The notes under the pieces were generated by a model. That model saw only the letters and a list, made by a program, of their open reading frames with translations, was not told the DNA's origin and did no database searches. DNA of 64,000 nt, from positions 40,826,633 through 40,890,632 of the forward strand of contig CM043875.1 in assembly GCA_023846275.1 (NCBI GenBank). The letters are read 5' to 3'. Made by a program: the position numbers and the translations under genes. Below, in pieces: positions 38,301 through 47,181 of the stretch. The stretch's first letter is position 1. Each line of letters begins with the position of its first letter. This stretch comes from Vanilla planifolia (taxonomy: Eukaryota > Streptophyta > Magnoliopsida > Asparagales > Orchidaceae).

Positions 38301-40209
38301 GTTTGTTACAAGATCCTCAGTTCAGTTCCTCTCACAAACAAGTTGGGCCTTTGCCCTGACCCATTTCAATCCCCTCCTAGAGGAAAGTAAATTCATCCAG
38401 AATATTAACCTACAAATGCTCACTAATGAAGAGAAATCAAACTGTTCAAAAAATTAGGCATGCCTTTAGAAATTTGGATAACCAATGAAACTATATTATT
38501 GCATTTGTTTGTTATAACTTCTTCCTTTTTGGTGCAATCTGTATGAGTTTCTCTGATAAATTAGTCTCATTCTTCTGAAAATTAACACCAAACACGTTTG
38601 CAATGAACTATAAAGTCTATCAAAAGTTAGGAGTAATAAAGGATGTTGCTAAAAGATGTTCTTAACTCTGTTATTTTCATTGCAGATCCAAGGAAAAGTT
38701 TATCTCAGAATCGATCCACTGGGAGAGGGAGCCAAGTGGCGGAGAACCACTGGACAGGAGATATATTCTCCTCTTCTCCTTGCGTTCTCTGAGCAGGTTA
38801 GTTAGTCATCAATTCATCTCACTGTTATGGATAACTTGCTGCTGATATAATGAATTGTAACATTGTTTATCCCAGGATGGAGGTAACTGGGCAAGCTCAC
38901 ATTTGGCAAACTTTTCTTTGACGGAGTCCTACAACTTGCCAGACAATGTAGCTATGATCACACTTCAGGTGCATACTTCTTAATCTAAGAATCTTTCCTG
39001 CACTGATATAATATTTTGTCATAAAAGAATTAAATTTCCATTGAAACTAAGACATTATGACAATTACATCATTAATTTTGCCATCTCAAACAAATTTCAA
39101 TACAACATTTATTCACTTGGTTGTGAAAACTAATTTTCCCAACCAACTTCAAACCCCTTGCCTTTCTCTTTTGAGCGTGTACTCTTTTTATGCATTGAAG
39201 ACATTAGTTCATAGTTTATTGTCGATTCATCAAATCATCATGGCAATCCCCCATACAATTTACTAATGCCCAATTAGCTAAATCCAAAGGATCAAGATAT
39301 GAAATGATGTCAAATGATGAAAATTCTGGTGTCTCAATGGGATTGTCTTATCAAAATGATCATGGGGATAAAGATCCTCCCTTTTTAATAGTTGATGGTT
39401 TAGTTAGAAAAAGAGTTGGACTAGGGAAACAAATTCCCAAGGCTTTTGATATAATTAATAATATAAAGTGCTAATAGTTACCTTATTATGTAATAAGTTG
39501 ATAATGAACTTGTAAACATGTGCTTAATTTGCAAACTCCAAGATTTGACTGTTTCCTTTATTAAACTATTAATTTACCTTAAAATTATGTATTATTTGAT
39601 TGGAACTATTACATGATTAATGATTTCATTTCGTTTCAATATGCTTTCAAATTTATGTTAGGTATTGTTGTGGGCACCTTTTATGCCCTTTATTACCAAA
39701 ATCTCTTTCCTCATCTGTGTTCTGTAAAACTATGACAGACACGTGAGGATGGCAGTGTTCTCCTTCGTCTTGCACACCTTTATGAGGTAATTCATACATA
39801 GCTTTCCCATTTCTTAAAACTTAATATCGTAATATAGTTTGCCACATTTGTACTAAAAAACTTCACTTGTACTTGAAAGATTGGCGAGGACAAGGATCTC
39901 TCAAAGCTTTCGACCGTAGACCTCAAGAAGTTGTTTCCAAGAAAGAAGGTAAATGATTACATATGAAGCCTGGCATTATGCGATGTTTATGAATCAAACT
40001 TTTCATTATTTCAGATCACCAAAATTACCGAAACCAACTTATCTGCGAATCAAGAGCGAACAGAGATGGAGAAGAAGAGGCTGAAATGGAAAGTAGATGA
40101 CTCTTCCAGGCCTGAGATGGTGGTGAGGGGAAGGCCCGTTGATCCTTCCAGGCTTCTTGTGGAACTTGGTCCAATGGAGATCCGCACCTTTATTTTAAAT
40201 TTTGGTTAG
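900..40209 (+). CDS. Lysosomal/vacuolar-type alpha-mannosidase (GH38), 5'-truncated by window, 25 exons
   Basis: The enzyme hydrolyses terminal alpha-mannose from N-glycans in the vacuole or apoplast (EC 3.2.1.24 family). Exons: 900-1019, 1180-1266, 1338-1409, 2281-2394, 10347-10447, 10517-10610, 10693-10860, 10949-11038, 11430-11495, 11584-11640, 16599-16821, 16963-17102, 17326-17394, 17490-17549, 17789-17860, 27021-27068, 27256-27375, 27524-27589, 33665-33777, 34181-34265, 38686-38796, 38876-38968, 39739-39786, 39880-39948, 40015-40209. All introns are GT-AG. The exons join in one frame into about 826 residues ending in TAG. Seen: FARIDYQDR (residues 8-16 of the visible part), MGTDF (106-110), HHDAVSGT (226-233) and several N-X-S/T sites. 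From family knowledge, HHD supplies a zinc ligand and the Asp of GTDF matches the acid/base position. The N-terminal signal and nucleophile region (about 200 residues) lie before the window. No frameshift or stop was found, so the gene looks functional. Confidence 0.95.
3950..5250 (-). mobile_element. Decayed RTE-type non-LTR retrotransposon, reverse transcriptase relic in intron 4
   Basis: Read on the minus strand, scattered frames match plant RTE-type reverse transcriptase in order. [11 protein letters not shown] segment (FMPGRST-type finger) is at about 4960. [14 protein letters not shown] (FIDLEKAYDRV type) is at about 4750-4790. HEVPW then MIFIDN (VPWCMLFADD type) lies near 4530-4580, and a YLGS-like segment follows at about 4300. 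Stops and frameshifts are frequent. The catalytic FADD core is altered to FIDN, so the enzyme is dead. It sits antisense to the host mannosidase gene. Ends, tail and target duplication were not resolved. Basis: motif order by eye, not an alignment. Confidence 0.75.
4800..4953. repeat. 84-bp tandem duplication inside the RTE reverse transcriptase
   Basis: Two adjacent copies start at 4800 and 4884, each beginning CTTGTCATAAACTTCTATTC, and diverge slightly afterwards. The 84-base offset equals 28 codons and keeps the minus-strand frame open through both copies. The finger segment with FMPK..T appears twice. Confidence 0.88.
5290..5620 (-). mobile_element. 5'-truncated LINE tail (RNase H end plus poly-A) in intron 4
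   Basis: On the minus strand this stretch encodes a broken RNase H C-terminus: DCDNCLVF, a variable helix, then [11 protein letters not shown] and ADWFAKHSI. This resembles the H-x-x-R-x-x-N-x-x-AD-x-LA ending of plant LINE polyproteins. Downstream on the same strand is an A-rich tail (T-rich runs at about 5298-5325 on the plus strand), as expected for target-primed insertion. Only the last few hundred bases of the element are present, typical of 5' truncation. Confidence 0.65.
5650..8750. other. AT-rich middle of intron 4, no gene recognised
   Basis: Very AT-rich intron DNA without a recognisable coding remnant. A CT-rich island at about 7440-7680 holds a 65-residue open frame of Leu/Ser-rich low complexity. 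I do not treat it as a gene. Confidence 0.5.
8755..9790. repeat. Diverged tandem AT-rich repeat, about 450-bp unit, two full and one partial copy
   Basis: Copy 1 (about 8755-9190) and copy 2 (about 9207-9430) both open with a GGTTTTTAT..TTTAGTTA stretch and continue through a shared TAACAATTG.TATATGCTAG segment. Copy 3 (about 9440-9790) lacks the opening. It repeats the middle and end of copy 1, including TGATGGCTTAAT, TGGATGATTG and GAAAGTATTGCTTTT. Copy 2 is cut short before its end. The copies differ at many positions, so the array is old. Confidence 0.75.
10347..11640 (+). CDS. Alpha-mannosidase exon cluster 2 (six exons, zinc-ligand HHD motif)
   Basis: Exons 10347-10447, 10517-10610, 10693-10860, 10949-11038, 11430-11495 and 11584-11640 encode visible residues 132-323. 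They complete the catalytic barrel and the three-helix middle domain ([23 protein letters not shown]). [14 protein letters not shown] lies in exon 7. By family knowledge the first His of this motif helps bind the catalytic zinc and the Asp contacts substrate. The fifth exon ends in phase 2 (CC plus A gives Pro), which fixes the splice sites at 10447/10517. Introns here are only 69-391 bases, in contrast to the roughly 8-kb intron before and the roughly 5-kb intron after. Confidence 0.94.
12530..13560 (+). mobile_element. MULE (Mutator-like) transposase relic in intron 10
   Basis: The plus strand encodes remnants of a MuDR-type transposase. An N-terminal part lies at about 12530-12830. Then at about 13210-13330 is a SWIM zinc-finger motif with the C-x-C and C-x-H spacing: [20 protein letters not shown], followed by a Tyr-rich stretch and [15 protein letters not shown]. 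At 13450-13560 an Arg/Lys-rich segment and a C-x-x-C remnant resemble the MULE C-terminal zinc knuckle. The DDE catalytic core expected in between is missing, so the copy is internally deleted, and stops break all frames. Terminal inverted repeats were not identified. Confidence 0.65.
13560..14844. other. Intron 10 filler between MULE relic and LINE copy
   Basis: No gene or element recognised. It contains a T-rich interrupted run at about 13990-14020 and short chance open frames on both strands. Confidence 0.45.
14845..16460 (+). mobile_element. LINE ORF1-only copy 1 (DUF4283-like) in intron 10
   Basis: Plus-strand relic sharing extended similarity with 23690-25310. Landmarks are CATTATGGACCA at about 14998, then a segment matching the K-x-AIxF..EDVYTL..PF start of plant LINE ORF1 and [10 protein letters not shown]. 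Next comes the VCTSSTR / WGNLL region near 15390-15460. The copy ends near 16430-16460 in an A-rich tail after GAATGAATAATAAAA. No endonuclease or reverse transcriptase is present between the ORF1 part and the tail. All frames are broken. A 111-residue antisense open frame at 14822-15157 is only its shadow. Confidence 0.7.
16599..17860 (+). CDS. Alpha-mannosidase exon cluster 3 (five exons, start of C-terminal beta domain)
   Basis: Exons 16599-16821, 16963-17102, 17326-17394, 17490-17549 and 17789-17860 encode visible residues 324-511. The segment includes [38 protein letters not shown] and [17 protein letters not shown], all recognisable as the plant GH38 C-terminal domain. The 16821/16963 junction is phase 1, giving a Gly codon. 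The longest single-frame run here (134 residues from 17363) crosses two introns and is not itself a gene. Confidence 0.93.
18095..19870. repeat. Diverged direct repeat pair (about 450 bp each) in intron 15
   Basis: Copy 1 (about 18095-18560) and copy 2 (about 19440-19870) share the same order of landmarks: TGTTA.TAAAGT, AAGAATAGT, ACCTAAGAAAACAA, GATCAAAA.GTGGC and a GATTTTTGAATTT-like stretch. Downstream of copy 2, CTATAAAAAG (about 19967) and CAATAAAAT (about 20068) resemble LTR transcription signals. The pair could be degenerate LTRs or an old segmental repeat. No pol domain was recognised between them. Confidence 0.5.
18124..18182. repeat. 31-bp tandem duplication
   Basis: GAGATCAATCTTATGTTAGT and its continuation AAAGTGAC occur at 18124 and again at 18155, nearly identical. 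This is a recent local duplication within copy 1 of the larger direct repeat. Confidence 0.9.
20090..22224. other. Intron 15 filler, no gene recognised
   Basis: AT-rich DNA. A 78-residue minus-strand open frame at 20488-20724 has no family I recognise and no supporting context, so I leave it as probable repeat debris. Confidence 0.45.
22225..22765. repeat. Diverged direct repeat pair, about 306-bp offset
   Basis: AACTCTCCTAAAAGCT then AAG.TTATAAGA is found at 22264 and again at 22570. Similarity continues through a TAGAGCC segment to a GGATT.TTGT stretch near 22440 and 22740. Of unknown origin; could be terminal parts of an LTR element. Confidence 0.65.
23200..25310 (+). mobile_element. LINE ORF1-only copy 2 (DUF4283-like) in intron 15
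   Basis: A GC-richer leader (about 23200-23480) precedes a 141-residue open frame (23492-23917) ending in [20 protein letters not shown], a clear plant LINE ORF1 start. A second frame (24059-24340) continues the same domain: [43 protein letters not shown] and [10 protein letters not shown], matching the DUF4283-type ORF1 core of plant L1-like LINEs. One frameshifted, stop-containing stretch separates them. The copy then runs to GAGCAATAAAATATTTG and an A-rich tail near 25310. It lacks endonuclease and reverse transcriptase, as copy 1 does. Sense to the host gene. Confidence 0.78.
25110..25122. repeat. Run of 13 cytosines
   Basis: A homopolymer C run inside the second LINE ORF1 copy, unusual in this AT-rich DNA. 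Its length may be imprecise from sequencing. Confidence 0.85.
25311..27020. other. 3' part of intron 15, no element recognised
   Basis: Plain AT-rich intron DNA up to the TTTTGCAG acceptor at 27020. Nothing coding is recognisable. Confidence 0.5.
27021..27589 (+). CDS. Alpha-mannosidase exon cluster 4 (three exons)
   Basis: Exons 27021-27068, 27256-27375 and 27524-27589 encode visible residues 512-589. Recognisable family segments are [41 protein letters not shown] and [20 protein letters not shown]. All are phase 0. The cluster is isolated between a 9.16-kb intron upstream and a 6.07-kb intron downstream. Confidence 0.93.
27750..27779. repeat. Long T homopolymer in intron 18
   Basis: A run of more than 20 T residues immediately followed by GTAGAAAGAG. 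It may mark the poly-A tail of a minus-strand retroinsertion or be a simple repeat. Confidence 0.7.
27780..29619. other. Intron 18 upstream of the copia relic
   Basis: No element recognised. A 5' LTR of the copia relic would be expected in this stretch, but I could not match it to sequence after 33360. Confidence 0.45.
29620..33360 (+). mobile_element. Decayed Ty1/copia retrotransposon (gag to RNase H) in intron 18
   Basis: Plus-strand remnants appear in copia order. A gag start like KLNGxNFxxW is at about 29660-29720. A gag-pre-integrase stretch at about 30090-30210 has WHY.LKDNQ and CEVCQLSKH with its zinc Cys pair. Integrase core traces run from 30230 to 30850. Reverse transcriptase spans 31890-32760, with [37 protein letters not shown], a KSL.. 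LK segment and GKLIYIS. RNase H traces at about 33020-33330 include [22 protein letters not shown] and [13 protein letters not shown]. Stops occur in every domain. The element is sense to the mannosidase gene. LTR borders were not identified. Confidence 0.82.
33665..34265 (+). CDS. Alpha-mannosidase exon cluster 5 (two exons)
   Basis: Exons 33665-33777 and 34181-34265 encode visible residues 590-655: [46 protein letters not shown], then an NETVC segment. The junction splits an Arg codon (AG/G). The cluster sits between the copia-bearing introns 18 and 20, so correct splicing must skip several kilobases of sense-oriented retroelement on each side. Confidence 0.93.
34266..35639. other. 5' part of intron 20, no element recognised
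   Basis: Contains an 87-residue plus-strand open frame (35040-35303) and a 102-residue minus-strand frame (34406-34714). Neither resembles a family I know or carries splice or promoter support. Confidence 0.4.
35640..36850 (+). mobile_element. Second copia relic (integrase fragment) in intron 20
   Basis: Plus-strand traces of a different copia lineage. [14 protein letters not shown] stretch at about 35890-35940 resembles the region before gag-pre-integrase. [20 protein letters not shown] at about 36120-36180 and KSDIFKI near 36290 match the integrase core start (KSDVF type). At about 36670-36830, [19 protein letters not shown] and [14 protein letters not shown] match the KLDPRA..CVFLGY..I.SRDV.FNE end of integrase. 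No reverse transcriptase follows before the next exon. Broken by stops. Confidence 0.7.
36851..38685. other. 3' part of intron 20, no element recognised
   Basis: AT-rich intron DNA ending at the TTGCAG acceptor at 38685. The reverse transcriptase part expected after the copia integrase is absent. Confidence 0.45.
38686..40209 (+). CDS. Alpha-mannosidase exon cluster 6 (last five exons and stop)
   Basis: Exons 38686-38796, 38876-38968, 39739-39786, 39880-39948 and 40015-40209 encode visible residues 656-826 and the TAG stop. Segments include [68 protein letters not shown] and the C-terminus [12 protein letters not shown]. The last residues match the usual end of plant GH38 proteins, so the gene is complete at its 3' end. 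The 3' UTR runs into AT-rich DNA without one clear polyadenylation signal. Confidence 0.94.
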
Positions 40210-43200
40210 TAGAATGGCTGATTGAATTCAATCCTTCTCCCGGTAAGAAATTAAAATAATGCTAATAACTGCTAAGTTAATAAATCAAACCTATGTTTAA
40301 GCACAATCTGCTATTATGTGGGTTATATGCTTAACTTCCAGGCTTCTCTTTTGAGTAGTTTTTTCAAACCCTTGTTGTAAGCCCTCATCTTGTTGCACCA
40401 CTTATCCTTGCAATTGGGTCAATACCTCTTTTACTTGCTATCTCATGAACCTTAATTTTGATTTTGATAATGATGAATCCTTTAAGTGTTTTGTGTTAAT
40501 TTGATGTATCTACTTGGTATATTCTATATATTATATTTAAGTAGATTTAGCAATCATCTAACATGAAATATCGTTAAAAATACTCAAATTGTTTAGTCCT
40601 CACAACTCTTCAATGACTTGAAAGATGAATGAGTTAAATCCCTTGTTGCACGAGTCTAAGACTCCTAAAAAGGTATTTAATTTTATGGTTAATTGCAATT
40701 GGAACAAAAAGAATATTGAAATAAATTTTCTTAATTTATTTTGAACATGGCAAGTCATGAGTTGCATCGAAATTTTAATTGTTACATTTTTAATTGATAA
40801 CTTAACATTATGATCAAATCTAGATCAAGAAGTAAGAGGGAAATTATTACAAAATTCTACAAATGTTGTAATGAATTTAATACATCAAAATCAGAAGTTT
40901 TAAAATTATATAAGTTCTTAAAATACATAATTTGAAAACTTTGAAAATCTAATTGTAGCACATAGCATATGTTTATTTATATATAATATGTTTGGTTTCC
41001 ATGTGTAGTACATGGATACTATTAGCATATGGTATATCTTGCACGTTGTCTTCAATTACTTGTGTTCAAATATTTACATGTAATAAATAAATATTTGCAT
41101 ATAACACGGTATTTTCAAAAGTGGATGACATGAAGGGTAAGATGTTCTAAACCCAAGACTTACATATGATATCAAGTTTGAGAGTTCATGTATTATTTTA
41201 GCTTGTAATTTTCTAAGTATGTGTTGGAAAACATTTGGTAAGTTTTTGGTGATGAGATTTGGTTTTTATAAACTTAGTGATTGAAATGGAGTGATTTCTG
41301 ATATGAGATGTGTGGATTTGAATGATGTTTTGTTATTTTACCATTTCACATTTATCAACTTGTTAAAATAGCACAATATTTTATGCTCAATCATTACGTG
41401 CATGTCTATTCACACAAGTAACAAGTCATTTACATGCTTTCAAATACTTATACAATCAACATACATCTCTTATTACATAATGATTATTGAAATCTAATGT
41501 ATTATATGTTAATCAAACATCAATATATCATGTCATGTAGAATATGTCTACTATTATGATAGTATTAATATATTAAGTATATACATATTTTGGCATATAA
41601 GAAGATCGACATACCTCAGTATGCATATTTTGGGGAAAAGCCTTCTTAATTTAATCAAATCGTCTATTGATTCGTAAGACCGTCTAAAGTGCATTTGATA
41701 AACTTTGGAGCAAACATTTTTGCTTTAAATTTGTCATATTCTATCAAGTAAAAGGAACTTAAGAAACTCTTAATTGCAATATTATTCTTAAAGGAAGAGT
41801 GCATGTAAGAAATCATGCACACTACATTCCCACATCTACCTTCCCTCATCACATCTTCATAAGTTTTTAGTTATGTGTGATAGCATTCTTATTCTTTTTA
41901 TTAGAGTTATTATGTATACATCTAATGGTATTTGGATTGAGCTATATTGTTGTTTGTTAGCTTTTGTAATATTTTTGTGAGGTCTACTTCATGCCTTTAA
42001 TAATCTAAAGAGAAGAGATCTACTCTTGGCCAATAAAAATGTGGAGAGAAATTCTTAGCCCCCAGGAATTAGTTGCTATTTAGTCATTCAAAAACCTCAA
42101 GAATCGTTATGACTATGATTGAATCATTGAAAAAAACTTGGAATTGGTTTTAGTTGATTCATAGAAAAACATCAAGTATAAAATATATGTTCATTGACTA
42201 CAATAAAAGAGGGAATATATAATTAATCTTAAGCTAGTTGTCTTGGGGATAAATGTAAACTCATTAAATAAGAGTCAAACCATTTAAATTTGTTGTGTTA
42301 TTTTCCTTTTGCCTATTTTTTATCTTGCACTTATTTTCTTGTTAGGTAAATATTTTAATCCACTCTTTAGGTAGTAAAAAATTAAATTACTTCAATAATA
42401 TTACAAAAAATTTTAAAATCCTAATTCATTCCCTCATCCTTCACTGGGTATGTCATGTAGACCTAAGACATCATACCCACTTGGACCCATAATAGTGCCC
42501 AAATAGTAAAAAAAATGAAAGGATCTCCATATAGGATGGAGGATATCTAGCCATTTCCCATTCTAGAAGGATCTAGCATCATATGTTAGAGCATGACTTC
42601 TAAGTCTTAAGAGAGGCCTTCATGCAGCACATTTGCAATATATCACATAGCATTATAAATGTAGAAATTTTTCAAATGTCTTATTGGTTAAAGACATACG
42701 ATAAGTTGTTTTTTTAGGATATCTTTTGTCTTGATCATAATTAGAGTACACAATAAGTACTTCTAAAATATATCAAAAAGTTCTATATGACTATAAAAAA
42801 AATTAGTTTTAAAATTGCTTAAAAACCTATTATAATATTGGTGCAAAACTCAATCTTCTTACAAAGTTCTCGATCATAAAAAAAAATAAATATTTTGTAA
42901 TCTTCTTATACTTCACAATCTAAAGATATTTTCTTCCTTTTTTTTATAATACTTAATGAAATAATTCTTTAATCATAACAAGAAGATACTAAAGAATTAT
43001 AGATGCATCAACAACATAAATTTTATTAAAATTTTTTAATAAAATTTTATTTATTTGTCTGTTAATTATCTTTAAAAAAATAATTTAATCAACTCAAAAG
43101 TATATATAAATATTTTTAAATAAATAAGTACTTAATGGATTGAGCAATACTTGCATCAATAATGGCCAAAAAAATCTCCCATAGGACTCCAAAGCAGGGG

Positions 43201-43295
43201 AGAAAAATCTCAAGTAAGTACCAAACAAGTCGGGGGAAATCTATACAGAAAATTGAACTTAGTGGTTAACTAATAGCCGTTAGTTTGAGAAGAAG
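40210..43295. other. Intergenic DNA between alpha-mannosidase and LIR1
   Basis: About 3 kb of AT-rich DNA holding the mannosidase 3' UTR and the distal LIR1 promoter. I see no coding remnant and no clear repeat. A 62-residue minus-strand frame (41664-41852) is unsupported. Confidence 0.5.
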
Positions 43296-43304
43296 AAAAT
43301 ATCT
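43296..43304 (+). promoter_or_regulatory. Evening element upstream of LIR1
   Basis: AAAATATCT is an exact match to the plant evening element bound by CCA1/LHY/RVE clock factors. It lies 130 bases before the LIR1 ATG. LIR1 is known to be under light and circadian control in rice, which fits. Whether it is in the promoter or the 5' UTR depends on the unmapped transcription start. Confidence 0.6.
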
Positions 43305-43307
43305 CAA

Positions 43308-43315
43308 CCTTATCC
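43308..43315 (-). promoter_or_regulatory. I-box core upstream of LIR1
   Basis: CCTTATCC on the plus strand reads GGATAAGG on the minus strand, containing the GATAAG I-box core common in light-regulated plant promoters. It sits four bases after the evening element. Short motifs can occur by chance; the pairing and the gene identity raise its weight. Confidence 0.5.
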
Positions 43316-43433
43316 ACTCCCACCTCTCAAGAACTATCATAATAAACAGCAAGCAACTCCCCTCATCTCTCCTTATATTCTACAAAATTGTGGCCGAAGG
43401 AAGGGGGAAACCCAAATCGCCATTGTCTCAGAG

Positions 43434-44432
43434 ATGCAGGCGGTCAATGTTTGCACTGCCGGAGCTTTGCTCCTCAAGACCACGAGCAGAAGCTCGCTGA
43501 AGCCGAAGTCTGCGTTATTCTCGATGACGAGGAGCAAAAGAGCAATGGTGCTCCTCGCCAAGGCTTCTCCTACAGTTGAGAGCGTCGTCGATTATAGTTC
43601 CTCGACTTCGTAGGTTTCTCTTTCGTCCGCTGTTCAACTCTGTAATTTTCCAGTATAGCAGCATTGAGTTATTTGCAGGGTATTTCCGGCGGAAGCCTGT
43701 GAAACAATCGGCGGAGAGGCCTGTGATGCGGCCATATATCCGGAAGCAAAGCTCAGTACATCATCTAATTCTGCAACAGTTGATTCTGCTGAAGAGGAGT
43801 GTGAGAGGGAATACTTGGAATACAACGAACCCAAAACGTAAGATCAGTTTCTAGCATGATATAGCAAACAAAAATGGTTGTTTTGATGAACTATGGGTGT
43901 TTGATCTAAGATAGAGGCTTATTGATCAGGTACACATGATTAGTTTGGATTTTAATATGAGGACGTCCACCAACTGATGGAGCTTTAGTTGTGTTACTGT
44001 AATTAGATTAGCTTTGATCGTCAGCTTTGCTTATGTGCAGCTCATGAAATGACCATGATGGATTAGGTGGCTTTCTGAAATTTGCTTAACAGAGTTGATA
44101 AATGAACACATTAATTAACTAAGGAGAAGACCTGAGATCTATGTGAGAGAAATAGATGAAGAATTCTATCCCAATCCATTGAAGTCACTTGTTGAAGTGG
44201 GAAGTGTTGTTGCTATCCACCTTCATGCTACCAAACTTATCCTCATCTTTTGTTATTGAAACGAGATTATACCTCACAAAGTAACTTTCCTGGTTCTTTT
44301 TTATTACCAAGTAAAAAGATGGTGCCCTTAACTTTTCTTATAAACATATGCAGAGTTTTCCCTGGTGAAGCATGTGATGACCTTGGAGGAGAATTCTGTG
44401 GAGCTGAGTACCAGAAGGGAGTCTGCAAATAG
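43434..44432 (+). CDS. LIR1: Light-regulated protein LIR1, chloroplastic
   Basis: Three exons, 43434-43609, 43679-43837 and 44354-44432, join in frame to 137 residues (the rice protein is about 128). The first about 50 residues are rich in Ser, Lys, Arg and Leu and poor in acidic residues, a typical chloroplast transit peptide. The mature part begins near KASPTVESVVDYSSS. It contains two related Cys motifs, VFPAEACETIGGEACDA (about residues 60-76) and VFPGEACDDLGGEFCGAEYQ (about 113-132), the hallmark of LIR1. Known role: LIR1 binds leaf ferredoxin-NADP reductase and strengthens its attachment to the thylakoid anchors TIC62 and TROL, and levels follow light and clock. The ATG is chosen because it opens the transit peptide and is the first one in this frame. 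Introns are 69 and 516 bases, both GT-AG. No defect seen. Confidence 0.95.
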
Positions 44433-45835
44433 GTGGCTTTGGCCTAATGGGATGTACTGCTTCTTCCCAAGTAAATGTTTGTGTGTGTTAAGGAATGGAC
44501 ATTGCTGTGCTGTAGAGTGTAACTAGTGCATACATACATGCTTCCATGAATGTTAATGTATAGTACAATTAATATAGAAGATGTCTATACTGATGTTCAA
44601 TCAAGCTTAAATTGTTTTAAAGATGCTTAGATAAAATAGATTATTAAATGTGATTTGAATGAATGAATCTTTTGGATTAACAAATTAAAATATTTAAAAA
44701 TGATCATGAGATATTATTATATCCACATTATCTTGAAACCTTTATAAGATATAATAACTTTTTTATATAATATGATCTATAGATGATATTAGTTTAAAAT
44801 AGAACTTAAGAATTTCATGTGGTTTATTAATATTATAATAGATATCATGATTATTTTATTATATGTATATTATATAATATAATTCACCTATTATATATCA
44901 CAAGGACAAATCTAATAATGACTAGTTTAAACATATCTTAAAAGAAAATTTACATAATCATTCTATGTGAAAGAAAATGATTGTCAAATATTTTTTAAAC
45001 AGAAGTCATAAAATATTTGTCAAATCCTTCACTTGACAAATAATTTGATTTTGGTTTATGATTTTACTTACATTGCTTACTGATATTTAGCTCATTTTAA
45101 GAGCTTTTATTGGCATAAATATTTAATTATTATTTGCAAGACACTATATGTGCATAATTATTCATAAACTTTGTATTTACAGAACCAATCCAAACAGAAT
45201 CATATCATCACGAATATGAGTTTTAACCAAGGAAAATAATGTCCAAGCTAAAGTTTGAAGTAATTTTCACTTAACAAAGTTGAATAAAACAACCTTATGA
45301 TTTGATAATCTCGATGATTGAAATGTTATATAATAAGATGTAAATTATATAAAAAATAAGCATGCATATAAATATATAAAAATTTGTCTATAAATTTGAA
45401 CAACCCCTATAAGAGACTTGCAATTCATTATTTTATCAAAATAATATTAAAAAAAATAATTCACAATTTTATCAAAATAATTAGATACTAATTACATTTT
45501 TTTAATTTTTTTATTAAATATTTTAAAATATTATATTTGTCAAATATATAATTTTTTTAAAATATTTAATAATAATATTTTTAAATATTATTATATCTAT
45601 ATTATCTTGAAACTTTTATGAGGTATAATAATTTTTGTTATACAATATGATATATAGATGATACTAGTTCAAAGAAAAAACTTAAGAATTTTATGTGGTG
45701 TATTAATATTATAATAGATAATATGATTATTTTATTATGTATATTGTATAATATAATCTATCTATTGTATAGTACAAGGGTAAGTTTGATAATGACTAGT
45801 TTAAACATGCCTTAAAAGTAAAATTAGTCGTTGGA

Positions 45836-46766
45836 GATCACATTTAAGGGTCCAATGCATTACAAATATTATATAAACCCTCTAAACATTAGAAATTTAA
45901 TTACTAGGGATTGATAATTAATTAATTATTAATGGATGAGAAAATGATGCGTTTGTTGTAGTAAAAACATTACTATGTCATTATGAACAATTTTGTGGAA
46001 ATTGGAAGTACTATCTTGTAATATTAGTTATATTAATAGAAATGAAGAAAACCATATAGGCTTAAAATCAGCTAATATTTGCATCACACAAGCTTTTGTC
46101 ACAAGTGGTAATTTTGTCTTTATAATCCCTTAGATTTTGTGATCTTATTTATGCATTTAGTTTATATTCAAGTTAGCTTCTACATTATAATTAGTTCTTG
46201 TATTTTGGTTTTCTTGATAATATTTTTAGTAATATGATATGGAGAGGTTTACTTGTGCTCTAGTCACATCTCATTGAGTGGTTTTTTGGATAGTAGTTGG
46301 TTCATAAAAAGCCAAAAATTATATTCATGTTTCACCACTCAATTATGACATAGAAATAAGTAGTCTTGCTTAAGAGAGCTGTTTGGAGATAGATATATGA
46401 TTTAGATTAAGTCAAATCATATAAAAATTTTGTACTCTTTTGCTAATTAAAGTTGCTTTACTTGCTTGTACACTTATTGCTAGCTTGATTATAGCCTTGG
46501 CAAAAAAATCATCACAAGAGTAGCTACTAATTATTTTTTGAAACATTTAATCTTCTTGAGAATATTAGAAAAGGAATTGATAAAAAAAAATTTCAATTCA
46601 ATAGAGGTTTATTATTGATCTTGATAAAGTCTTTGCAAATATATTATAGCACCCACTTTTTGGGTATGCCTAGCATTTCCTAAAATTATGTTTGTTGAGT
46701 CACCACTTTATTTTGCTACGTATTACCAAACTAGTGATTTAAGCTTGACATTAAGGTTGCATATGT
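45836..46766. mobile_element. Unclassified insertion inside the duplicated block
   Basis: Present between A' and B' but absent at the matching A/B junction (about 44950). It is about 930 bases, AT-rich and non-coding. No terminal repeats or target duplication could be confirmed by eye. It could be a non-autonomous element or a piece deleted from the first copy. Confidence 0.4.
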
Positions 46767-47181
46767 ATAATCATTCTATGTGAAAGAAAATGATTGTCAA
46801 ATATTTTGTAAACAAAAGCCATAAAATATTTGTCAAATCCTTCACTTGACAAATAATTTGATTTTGGTCTATGATTTTACTTCCATTGCTTATTAATATT
46901 TGGGTCATTTTAAGAGCTTTTGTTAGCATAAATATTTAATCATTATTTGCAAGATGGTAGATATGCATAATTATTCATGAACTTTGTGTTTACAAAATCA
47001 ATCCAAACGTAATCATATCATCATGAATATGAGTTTTAACCAAGAAAAATAATGTCCAAGCTAAAGTTTGAAGTAATCTTCACTTAACCAGGTTGGATAA
47101 AACAACCTTATGATTTGATAATCCTGATATTTGAAGTGTTATATCATAAGATGTGAATAGTATAAAAATAAGTATGCATAT

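Noticed and set aside
43285..43854. Several overlapping frames on both strands across LIR1
   Set aside because: They are alternative frames over LIR1 exons 1-2. The spliced LIR1 frame explains the sequence fully.
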